The position numbers and the translations under genes are program-made. This document shows, one piece after another, positions 5,765-11,556 of a stretch of 11,556 nt of DNA. The DNA is from JALZAQ01 sp038253885. Lineage in GTDB: Bacteria > Gemmatimonadota > Gemmatimonadetes > Gemmatimonadales > Gemmatimonadaceae. Below the pieces are notes generated by a model. It made no database searches and had not been told where the DNA came from. It saw nothing but the letters and a program-made list of their open reading frames with translations. The DNA lies in contig JBBSGP010000069.1 in assembly GCA_038253885.1 (NCBI GenBank), positions 1 through 11,556 of the forward strand. Direction: 5' to 3'. Every line of letters starts with the position of its first letter. The stretch's first letter is position 1.

Positions 5765-7294
5765 ATGTTCGACGCGCTGCTGATCGCCAATCGGGGTGAG
5801 ATCGCGCTCCGGATCGTCCGAGCGTGCAGGGAGTTGGGCATCCGCGCGATCGCGGTGTTCAGCGACGCCGATGCGAACGCCCCTCACGTGCACGAGGCGG
5901 ACCGGGCGGTGCGCATCGGCGCCGCGCCGCCCGCGCAGAGTTATCTGAACGCCGAGACGATCATCCGCGCCGCGCTCGACACCGGCGCGAAGGCGATCCA
6001 TCCCGGATACGGATTCCTCTCCGAGCGGGCGTCATTCGCCCGGGCCGTTCGCGACGCCGGCCTCATCTTCGTCGGTCCCCCAGCCGAGGCGATCGCCGCC
6101 GTCGGTAACAAGACGGCAGCCAGAACACTGGCCATGGCCCACGACGTGACGGTCGTGCCCGGCACCACGACCCCTCTCACCGGGGCGGCGGAAGCAGCCG
6201 GAATCGCCGAGCGCATGGGATATCCGGTGCTCCTCAAGGCCGCGGCCGGCGGCGGCGGCCGCGGCATGCGGGTGGTGCGCACCGAATCGGAGCTCGGCTC
6301 CGCTCTCGAGATGGCGCGCCGCGAGGCACGGAGCGCCTTCGGCGACGACGCGATCTATGTCGAGAAGTACATCGTCGGTCCCCGACACGTCGAGATCCAG
6401 CTGCTCGGCGATTCACACGGTACGATGCTCTCCCTCGGCGAGCGAGAATGCTCGCTGCAGCGCCGGCATCAGAAGATGATCGAGGAGGCGCCCAGTGTCG
6501 CGGTGTCGCCGTCGCTCCGTCAGGCAATGGGAGAGACCGCGGTCCGGGTGGCGCGGGCGGCCGGCTACGTGAACGCGGGCACGTGCGAGTTTCTGTTGGA
6601 CAGCGATGGAAACTTCTTCTTTCTGGAGATGAACACCCGGCTGCAGGTCGAACATCCCGTAACCGAGCTGGTCACGGGAATCGACCTCGTCGAGTGGCAG
6701 CTCCGCATCGCCGCCGGCGAGCGGCTTCCGTTCGCGCAGGAGGAATTGGGTCCGCGCGGCTGGGCGATCGAGTGCCGGATCACCAGTGAGGATCCGGCGA
6801 ACGACTTTCTTCCGTCGACCGGACGTGTGAGCCACCTGAGCGTTCCCGGCGGGCCCGGCGTGCGGTGGGATGGAGGCATCGCCGTCGGAAGCGACGTCGG
6901 CCTGTTCTACGATGCGCTGCTCGCCAAGCTCATCGTGTGGGCTCCGACTCGCGACGCTGCCATTCGGCGCATGCGCCGCGCTCTGCTGGAGCTGACGGTG
7001 GAGGGAGTCGAAACGTCGCGCGATTTCCACCTCCGGGTGATGGAGGACGAGGAATTCGGCCGCGGCGAGATCGAGATTCAGTGGCTGGAGCGCAGACTCT
7101 CGTCACTCATTCACCGACCCGCACCGGAAGAAGGGATCCGGGTCGCGGCGATCGCGGCCGCGCTTCTCGCGCACGAAGATCGAGCGGGCCGCCTCGCGGG
7201 GGGGGGGGGCGGACCGGCCCCGGGACCGGCGAGGGAGCCGGACTCGGAAGGGTGGCGCCGGGTTGCTCGCCGCGACGGGATGCGGGAAGGCTGA
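5765..7294 (+). CDS. accC: Biotin carboxylase subunit of acyl-CoA carboxylase
   Basis: This enzyme uses ATP and bicarbonate to carboxylate biotin on the carrier protein. The start MFDALLIANRGEIALRIVRA is the standard one for the family. The N-terminal domain shows HPGYGFLSE (79-87). The ATP-grasp domain has GNK (Lys116), LLKAAAGGGGRGMR (glycine loop 162-169), HVEIQ and EMNTRLQVEHPVTE (288-301), with E288, N290 and R292 at the numbering known for E. coli AccC. All catalytic residues that I can check are present. The 509 residues exceed the roughly 450 of AccC; the extra C-terminal part has a Gly/Pro linker encoded over an 11-G tract (7199-7209) and ends SEGWRRVARRDGMREG. It lacks a biotin carrier domain, which is encoded separately downstream. 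GGTGAG abuts the ATG, so the ribosome binding site is poor. The stop overlaps the next gene's ATG (TGATG). It could equally be named pccA N-terminal half. Confidence 0.94.
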   Translation: MFDALLIANRGEIALRIVRACRELGIRAIAVFSDADANAPHVHEADRAVRIGAAPPAQSYLNAETIIRAALDTGAKAIHPGYGFLSERASFARAVRDAGLIFVGPPAEAIAAVGNKTAARTLAMAHDVTVVPGTTTPLTGAAEAAGIAERMGYPVLLKAAAGGGGRGMRVVRTESELGSALEMARREARSAFGDDAIYVEKYIVGPRHVEIQLLGDSHGTMLSLGERECSLQRRHQKMIEEAPSVAVSPSLRQAMGETAVRVARAAGYVNAGTCEFLLDSDGNFFFLEMNTRLQVEHPVTELVTGIDLVEWQLRIAAGERLPFAQEELGPRGWAIECRITSEDPANDFLPSTGRVSHLSVPGGPGVRWDGGIAVGSDVGLFYDALLAKLIVWAPTRDAAIRRMRRALLELTVEGVETSRDFHLRVMEDEEFGRGEIEIQWLERRLSSLIHRPAPEEGIRVAAIAAALLAHEDRAGRLAGGGGGPAPGPAREPDSEGWRRVARRDGMREG

Positions 7295-8538
7295 TGCCGA
7301 GAGCTGAATTGACAATTCAGTCCATCGCCGCCGGCGGCGACGGTGTAGCTCGCGCCGAAGCAGACGGGCTCGTGGTGTTCGTCCCGCGCACCGCGCCCGG
7401 AGACGTCGTTGTCGCCGACATCACGCCGCGGGGGACGTTCGCTCGCGGACGGTTGCTGGAGTTGCTCACGCCCTCTGCCCAGCGGGTCGAGCCGCGGTGC
7501 CCGCACTACGTGAACGATCGCTGCGGTGGGTGCCAGCTTCAGCATCTGGACTACGCAGCGCAGCGCATTGCCAAGTCGCGGATCATCCGCGACGCCCTCG
7601 TTCGGATCGGGCGGCGCGACATCGCGATGCCGGGACCCGAGGTCCGGGCGAGCGAGCCGTGGCGCTATCGTCGCAAGCTCACTCTCGCGCTTCGACGCCG
7701 CGCCGCCGGCGACGAATGGATCGCCGGATTGCATCCCCACGACGCGCCCGAGCGTGTCTTCGAGCTGCGAGACTGCCTGATCACCGCGGTGGAAGTGTTG
7801 TCCGTCTGGAAGGAGATCCTGGCCGCCGCGCGACACCTCCCTCTCGCCCGCGAGCTGCGCGGCGCGGTGCGGCTCGATGGGGAGACCGCGTCCTTCACCG
7901 TGAACGGCGGGTCATCGTGGCCGAGCAGTGGGAAGCTCTTTGGCGCGGTGCCTTCCCTCGCGTCGCTCTGGTGGGAACCGGAGAGAGGTCATCGGACGCT
8001 GCTGCATGAGCGGCCCAGCGATAGCCCGCCGGGCGCGACGTTTGGACAGGTGAACGCCGGGGTTGCATCGGTCCTCCAGCGGCACGTGCTCGATCGCATC
8101 CTCGCCCATCAGCCGAAGACGGTGGTGGACGCGTACGCCGGCGTCGGCGAGATGGCCATCGCTCTCGCCGGGCAGGGAGTGCAGGTGACAACGATCGAGA
8201 TCGATGCGGACGCCGCGCGCTGGAGCGCGAGCAGATTGCCGGCCGGCTCGCGCTCCCTGCACGGCCGCACCGAGGAGCACCTCCCGACAGCTCTCCCCGC
8301 CGACGTCGTAGTGCTCAATCCGCCCCGTGCCGGAGTGCACGCCGACGTGACCTCTGCGTTGGCCGTCGCCGCGGCAACTGTGCGGTGCATCGTTTACGTG
8401 AGCTGCAATCCGGCCACGCTCGCGCGCGACCTCGCCCGTCTGTCGGGATGGCGGATCGCCTCACTCGTGGGGTTCGACATGTTTCCGCAGACCGCGCACG
8501 TGGAGACCGTGTGCGAGCTCACGAGAGAGGCGGCATGA
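7294..8538 (+). CDS. Class I SAM-dependent RNA (uracil-5-)-methyltransferase, RlmD/TrmA family
   Basis: Enzymes of this family put a methyl group on C5 of a uridine in 23S rRNA or tRNA. The 414 residues comprise a TRAM-like RNA-binding domain (about 1-60, IAAGGDGVAR...VVFVPRTAPGD), then iron-sulfur cluster cysteines 69, 77, 80 (CPHYVNDRCGGC) and 161. The C-terminal SAM domain has VVDAYAGVGEMAIALA (277-292), LNPPRAG (341-347), the nucleophile Cys371 in VSCNPATLARDL, and the closing GFDMFPQTAHVETV. The Fe-S spacing suggests RlmC/RlmD type, but rRNA versus tRNA target and exact position cannot be told from this. The frame is open upstream to 6865, but ATG 7294 is preferred: it has GGGAAGG just upstream, overlaps the accC stop as TGATG, and begins with the family's usual N-terminus. 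It sits between the two carboxylase pieces, whose function it does not share. Confidence 0.88.
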   Translation: MPRAELTIQSIAAGGDGVARAEADGLVVFVPRTAPGDVVVADITPRGTFARGRLLELLTPSAQRVEPRCPHYVNDRCGGCQLQHLDYAAQRIAKSRIIRDALVRIGRRDIAMPGPEVRASEPWRYRRKLTLALRRRAAGDEWIAGLHPHDAPERVFELRDCLITAVEVLSVWKEILAAARHLPLARELRGAVRLDGETASFTVNGGSSWPSSGKLFGAVPSLASLWWEPERGHRTLLHERPSDSPPGATFGQVNAGVASVLQRHVLDRILAHQPKTVVDAYAGVGEMAIALAGQGVQVTTIEIDADAARWSASRLPAGSRSLHGRTEEHLPTALPADVVVLNPPRAGVHADVTSALAVAAATVRCIVYVSCNPATLARDLARLSGWRIASLVGFDMFPQTAHVETVCELTREAA

Positions 8539-9035
8539 GGTATGTCGTGACGGTCGGGGAGCGGCGTGTGACCGTAGATCTCGGTCCGGAAGGCGCGACG
8601 CTCGATGCCACCACGTCACCGGCGGCGGTCGCGGACGTTGGAGGGATTCCGACCCGTGTGGTGACGATCGGCGGAGAGATTCATCGCGTCGTCGTGCGCC
8701 GCCGATTGGGCCGGGGACGCTACGTGCTCTGGATCGACGGTTTCACGTACGAGGTCGAGGCGCTCGACGAGCGCGCGCGCGCGATCCGCGATCTGTCCGG
8801 GGCGGCGACGTCGGTGACTGGGCCCGCGAGCCTGCTCGCGCCGATGCCCGGACTGATCGTTCGCGTGCACGTGAGCCCAGGCGATTCGGTGTCCATCGGA
8901 CAGGCACTCGTGGTGATGGAGGCGATGAAGATGGAGAACGAGCTGCGCGCGACCGCCGCCGGCCGAGTGAAGATCGTTCGCGCCACGGTGGGCGCAGCGG
9001 TGGAAAAAGGAGCCACTCTCGTCGAGATGGAGTGA
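8535..9035 (+). CDS. Biotin carboxyl carrier protein with a BT-like N-terminal region
   Basis: The biotin on this protein shuttles carboxyl groups from the biotin carboxylase to the carboxyltransferase. The 166-residue product ends in a biotinyl/lipoyl domain (about 98-166) with APMPGLIVRVHVSPGD and VMEAMKMENEL; Lys132 is the biotinylated residue. The first 90 residues (for example GRYVLWIDGFTYEVEALDER) resemble the BT domain that joins the carboxylase and carrier in propionyl-CoA carboxylase alpha subunits, so together with accC it seems to make up a split alpha chain. That resemblance is by eye. ATG 8535 overlaps the previous TGA (ATGA) and has GAGAGAGG four bases upstream, an excellent ribosome binding site. 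The upstream open frame to 8385 is not used. Confidence 0.92.
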   Translation: MRYVVTVGERRVTVDLGPEGATLDATTSPAAVADVGGIPTRVVTIGGEIHRVVVRRRLGRGRYVLWIDGFTYEVEALDERARAIRDLSGAATSVTGPASLLAPMPGLIVRVHVSPGDSVSIGQALVVMEAMKMENELRATAAGRVKIVRATVGAAVEKGATLVEME

Positions 9036-9056
9036 GCGCGAGAAGGCCTCGCTCAC
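9032..9056. terminator. Stem-loop across the converging stop codons
   Basis: GTGAGCG (9032-9038) pairs with CGCTCAC (9050-9056) around an 11-base loop. Both stop codons of the converging genes lie in the stem arms. It could act as a weak bidirectional transcript end, but there is no T tract on either side. Confidence 0.35.
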
Positions 9057-9556
9057 ATCCGGTGAACAGCGCGCCCGAGCGCCACGGCGCCGACCAGCGT
9101 GCTGATCTCCCAGCGACCATCGCGTCCGTCGAGCGGCAGCCGGATCAGCAAATTGTTGTCGGCAACGTTCGGGTTCAGGTTGACCTGGACCTCGGTCCCC
9201 TGAACCTGCCAGTGCACGCTTGGCGGTCGATGTACAGCCGCGGCCATGGCGTCGGGGAGAGCGGCGTCGAACGTTCCCTCGCCAGATTGATCCTGGCAGG
9301 GCCGCGCCGATGCCGGCGCAGCAAGGAGCGTCAGCGTGAGGCGATGACGAGAGCCGCGAAGTCTCTCCAGAGGAGCACCTCCCTGGGGTCGCACGCTGTC
9401 CACCACGAGCTCGAGGCTCTCCTGCACCGCGGCTCCGCCGCAGAGCATGTCGATGGAGGTGACGGTCGGGCTGCGGCAGGCGGTAGCCACGGCGGACACG
9501 GTGGCAACCGCGAGGGCGAGGAAGAGCGGGGGTTGGTAACGCCGATCCGTTGACAA
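9053..9556 (-). CDS. Putative exported protein or lipoprotein, function unknown
   Basis: The 167-residue product starts at a TTG (9554-9556) with AAAGGAG on the minus strand at 9564-9570, seven bases upstream. This is one of the best ribosome binding sites in the window and the reason for choosing this strand and start. The N-terminus MSTDRRYQPPLFLALAVATV continues SAVATAC, a basic stretch, a hydrophobic core and a lipobox-like VATAC with Cys27. The lipobox lacks the usual Leu at -3, so a type I signal peptide is also possible. Cys39 and Cys87 could form a disulfide in the mature protein. Later residues are mostly polar with beta-like patches (VHWQVQGTEVQVNLNPNVAD, LLIRLPLDG). I recognise no family. 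It converges on the biotin carrier gene and diverges from rplM. Confidence 0.6.
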   Translation of the reverse strand: MSTDRRYQPPLFLALAVATVSAVATACRSPTVTSIDMLCGGAAVQESLELVVDSVRPQGGAPLERLRGSRHRLTLTLLAAPASARPCQDQSGEGTFDAALPDAMAAAVHRPPSVHWQVQGTEVQVNLNPNVADNNLLIRLPLDGRDGRWEISTLVGAVALGRAVHRM

Positions 9557-9578
9557 GGGTTAACTCCTTTCGTAGCTT
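9550..9578 (+). promoter_or_regulatory. Candidate promoter of rplM-rpsI
   Basis: A perfect TTGACA (9550-9555) is followed after 17 bases by TAGCTT (9573-9578), a poor -10 (three of six). The -35 overlaps the start codon of the divergent minus-strand gene. It would give a leader of about 100 bases. No better promoter is visible in the gap. Confidence 0.4.
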
Positions 9579-9622
9579 ACATGTCTGTCACAGAACGCCT
9601 AGACAAAATAGCGTCGTCCAAC

Positions 9623-9642
9623 GCGCGCCGGTTTTGGCGCGC
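9623..9642 (+). promoter_or_regulatory. GC-rich hairpin in the rplM leader
   Basis: GCGCGCC (9623-9629) pairs with GGCGCGC (9636-9642) around GGTTTT, 40 bases before the L13 start. No T tract follows the stem, so it is not an ordinary terminator. L13 is known in some bacteria to repress its own operon through the leader, so a control role is possible but unproven. Confidence 0.4.
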
Positions 9643-9682
9643 CTCCGACCGATCCGCTCACCGATTGCACACGTCAGAATCC

Positions 9683-10132
9683 ATGCGAACGTACACCGCC
9701 ACACCCAAGGACATCGAGCATCGCTGGTATGTCGTGGACGCCGATGGTCTCGTCCTCGGCCGGCTCGCGACCGAAGTCGCGCGCATCATCCGCGGCAAGC
9801 ACAAGCCGATGTTCACCCCGCACATGGATACCGGTGACAACGTCATCGTCATCAACGCGTCCAAGGTCCGGGTGACCGGCCGCAAGGCGGAGCAGAAGCG
9901 GTACTTCCGTCACACCGGCTACATGGGTCACGAGCGCTTCACCCCCTACGCGTCGATGATGGCGAAGCACCCGGAGCGCGTGATCGAGAAAGCTGTCTAC
10001 GGCATGCTCCCCAAGAATGCACTTGGCCGGCAAAAGCTGCGCCTCAAGCTGCGCGTCTATCCCGACGCGGACCACCCGCACACGGCGCAACAGCCGATCG
10101 TGCTGAACCTCAAGCCGGACAATAACGACTAA
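9683..10132 (+). CDS. rplM: 50S ribosomal protein L13
   Basis: L13 is an early-assembly protein binding 23S rRNA. The 149-residue product shows the full family pattern: MRTYTATPKDIEHRWYVVDA, LGRLATEVARIIRGKHKP, DNVIVINASKVRVTGRK, KRYFRHTGYMGH, then HPERVIEKAVYGMLPKNALGRQ and the tail YPDADHPHTAQQP. The frame is open from 9581, but the start at 9683 is chosen because L13 proteins begin with M(K/R)TY; the preceding 34 residues look like translated leader. No ribosome binding site is evident before 9683, unlike most genes nearby. The stop overlaps the rpsI start (TAATG), the standard L13-S9 coupling. Confidence 0.97.
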   Translation: MRTYTATPKDIEHRWYVVDADGLVLGRLATEVARIIRGKHKPMFTPHMDTGDNVIVINASKVRVTGRKAEQKRYFRHTGYMGHERFTPYASMMAKHPERVIEKAVYGMLPKNALGRQKLRLKLRVYPDADHPHTAQQPIVLNLKPDNND

Positions 10133-10524
10133 TGGCGGATGCGGTTACTCACACGATCGGCCGGCGGAAGGAGAGCGTGTGCCGGCTCTATCTCCGGTCA
10201 GGCTCGGGAAAATGGGATGTCAACGGGCGGACGCTCGGCGACTACTTTCCGCGACCGTCGCTGGTCTCGGCGATCCAGCAACCGTTCACAGCCACGGATA
10301 CGCTGGGTCGTTTCGACGTGAAGGCGTCGATTCAGGGAGGCGGGCAGAGCGGCCAGGCAGGCGCACTGCGCCTCGCCGTCGCGCGCGCCCTGGTGGAGAT
10401 CGATGAGGCACATCGCCGCAAGCTCCGCGATCTCGGGCTGCTGACGCGTGACGCGCGGTCGGTCGAGCGGAAGAAGCCCGGTCGTCCAAAGGCGCGCAAG
10501 CGGTTCCAGTTCTCGAAGAGATAG
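10132..10524 (+). CDS. rpsI: 30S ribosomal protein S9
   Basis: S9 sits in the head of the 30S subunit, and its C-terminal tail reaches tRNA in the P site. The 130 residues carry the family marks: the start region TIGRRKESVCRLYL, GGGQSGQAGALRLAVARAL in the middle, and a C-terminus KKPGRPKARKRFQFSKR with the essential final SKR. The ATG overlaps the rplM stop (TAATG), so translation is probably coupled; there is no strong ribosome binding site of its own. Confidence 0.98.
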   Translation: MADAVTHTIGRRKESVCRLYLRSGSGKWDVNGRTLGDYFPRPSLVSAIQQPFTATDTLGRFDVKASIQGGGQSGQAGALRLAVARALVEIDEAHRRKLRDLGLLTRDARSVERKKPGRPKARKRFQFSKR

Positions 10525-10536
10525 GATCTCGAACTC

Positions 10537-11460
10537 ATGTCTCAGCCGAACCTCGAAAATCTTCTGGAAGCGGGCGTCCACTTCGGGCATCAGACCCGGC
10601 GGTGGAACCCGAAGATGCGCCGCTTCATCTTTGCCGAGCGCAGCGGCATCCACATCATCGATCTGCAGAAGACGATGCGCCAGCTGGAGCTGGCGCAGAA
10701 GCTCGTGCGCGAGGTGGTGATGCGCGGCGATAGCGTGCTGTTCGTGTGCACGAAACGACAGCTGAAGGCGATCGTTCAGTCCGAGGCCGAGCGGTGCGGC
10801 GCGATGTTCGTCACCGAGCGCTGGCTCGGCGGTCTGCTCACCAACTTCCAGACGGTGAAGAAGCAGGTGCGCCGGCTCAAGGACCTGGAGTCCGGCACCG
10901 AGGCCGGTGGCGAGTTCGAGAACTACACGAAGAAGGAACAGCTGCTGATGGGCCGCGAGCGCGACAAGCTGGCCAAGTACCTGTCGGGCATCAAGAACAT
11001 GGGCCGGATCCCCGGCCTGATGTTCGTGATCGACTCCAAGAAGGAGAAGATCGCGGTGACCGAGGCGAACAAGCTCGACATTCCGATCGTGGCGATCGTC
11101 GACACCAATGCCGATCCGGATCTGATCACGGTGCCGATCGCCGGGAACGACGATGCCATCCGCTCCGTTGAGCTCATCACGCGGGCCATCGCCGACACGG
11201 TCTCCGAGGCCCGCCAGGCAGCCCCGCAGAGGCAGCAGGAAGACGAGGACGGCGAGGGCCAGACGACGTACAGCTCGGATCGCGGCTCGGAGCCGGCCGA
11301 TGAGGGAGAGAAGCGCCGCCGGCGCCGTCCGCGCCGTCGCCGGGCCAAGCCCGAAGCGATCGCGGCGCGGCTCAAGACCGGCGAGCCGGGGGAAGCGGCT
11401 GAGGCCGACACATCGGAAGCAGCCGAGCCGACGGACAGCGGCGACGAGGTCGGCGCCTAG
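10537..11460 (+). CDS. rpsB: 30S ribosomal protein S2 with a C-terminal charged extension
   Basis: S2 joins the 30S late and helps anchor S1. Residues 1-227 are a canonical S2: NLLEAGVHFGHQTRRWNPKM, FIFAERSGIHIIDLQKT, FVTERWLGGLLTNFQT, then KNMGRIPGLMFVID and DIPIVAIVDTNADPDLITVPIAGNDDA. The remaining 80 residues are an added tail: acidic and Gln-rich (231-255), then a basic run KRRRRRPRRRR (259-269), then an acidic Ala/Glu end. The family is usually about 240-260 residues, so at 307 this is long. Tails are known in some lineages, and this one reads as an intrinsically disordered segment. AGGA lies ten bases before the ATG, after a 12-base gap from rpsI, so it is likely co-transcribed with rplM-rpsI. 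Confidence 0.97.
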   Translation: MSQPNLENLLEAGVHFGHQTRRWNPKMRRFIFAERSGIHIIDLQKTMRQLELAQKLVREVVMRGDSVLFVCTKRQLKAIVQSEAERCGAMFVTERWLGGLLTNFQTVKKQVRRLKDLESGTEAGGEFENYTKKEQLLMGRERDKLAKYLSGIKNMGRIPGLMFVIDSKKEKIAVTEANKLDIPIVAIVDTNADPDLITVPIAGNDDAIRSVELITRAIADTVSEARQAAPQRQQEDEDGEGQTTYSSDRGSEPADEGEKRRRRRPRRRRAKPEAIAARLKTGEPGEAAEADTSEAAEPTDSGDEVGA

Positions 11461-11483
11461 CCGTCACGGCGGAGTGGGGCGCA

Positions 11484-11510
11484 GTAGTGCCGGGCCCCTG
11501 ATTGCACTAC
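11484..11510 (+). repeat. Hairpin after rpsB
   Basis: GTAGTGC (11484-11490) pairs with GCACTAC (11504-11510) around a 13-base loop that contains GGGCCC. It lies just before the stronger hairpin and may form part of the same 3' end structure. Confidence 0.4.
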
Positions 11511-11518
11511 ACTTGCTG

Positions 11519-11547
11519 CGCCGCCGGTGACCCAACCGGCGGCGTTT
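11519..11547 (+). terminator. Terminator-like hairpin downstream of rpsB
   Basis: CGCCGCCGG (11519-11527) pairs perfectly with CCGGCGGCG (11536-11544) around an 8-base loop and is followed by TTT. The build, an 8-base loop with a short T run, matches the hairpin after rpsA. Confidence 0.6.
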
Positions 11548-11556
11548 GCGTGACAC

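Noticed and set aside
6865..7293. N-terminal extension of the methyltransferase frame back to 6865
   Set aside because: It overlaps accC in another frame and is Arg-rich shadow sequence; the family N-terminus begins at 7294.
9032..9553. Plus-strand open frame of 173 codons
   Set aside because: It lies opposite the minus-strand gene, which has a signal peptide and a strong ribosome binding site; this frame starts inside the end of the biotin carrier gene and shows no family traits.
9581..9682. 34-residue N-terminal extension of L13
   Set aside because: L13 proteins start at the M(K/R)TY motif; the extension covers the leader hairpin and has no family match.
1..11556. tRNA genes, CRISPR arrays, phage attachment sites
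   Set aside because: I found no cloverleaf with a T-loop signature, no regularly spaced direct repeats and no tRNA-linked duplication.

Overview
This is bacterial chromosomal DNA, GC-rich over most of its length, with tightly packed housekeeping genes. Six-domain ribosomal protein S1, a split acyl-CoA carboxylase operon and a rplM-rpsI-rpsB cluster fit a Gemmatimonadota-like or related environmental lineage. That placement is inferred from gene order and protein character; no 16S rRNA or other strong marker is present.

Layout. (1) 1-1321, minus strand, visibly less GC-rich than the rest: the first 30 codons of an IS5-type transposase (1-89) and one end of its element (to about 189). The element is inserted in the Walker A motif of a PHP-domain/AAA-type ATPase gene of the TrlF type (190-1321), leaving only its N-terminal part. 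(2) 1322-1716: non-coding, with a good sigma70-type promoter at 1592-1620 driving rpsA (1717-3531), closed by a hairpin at 3561-3590. (3) 3681-9035, an operon with overlapping or near-abutting genes: acyl-CoA carboxylase carboxyltransferase, a peroxiredoxin-like gene, biotin carboxylase, an RlmD/TrmA-type uracil methyltransferase and a biotin carboxyl carrier protein. (4) 9053-9556, minus: a small putative exported protein or lipoprotein of unknown function with a TTG start. (5) 9683-11460: rplM, rpsI, rpsB, followed by hairpins.

Most notable point: the peroxiredoxin-like gene (5231-5728) reads through an in-frame TGA at 5378-5380. That codon lies exactly where the family has its peroxidatic cysteine (HRGLW-U-PNC). 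A stem-loop directly downstream (5395-5411) has the stem length, loop and spacing of a bacterial SECIS element. I read this as a selenocysteine-containing peroxiredoxin co-transcribed with a propionyl/acetyl-CoA carboxylase. A conventional gene caller would split it or miss it.

How the genes fit together: the three carboxylase genes supply the biotin carboxylase, biotin carrier and carboxyltransferase activities of one acyl-CoA carboxylase, making malonyl-CoA and/or methylmalonyl-CoA. The methyltransferase and S1, L13, S9 and S2 belong to ribosome assembly and translation. The left edge is an accessory region that has decayed by IS insertion.
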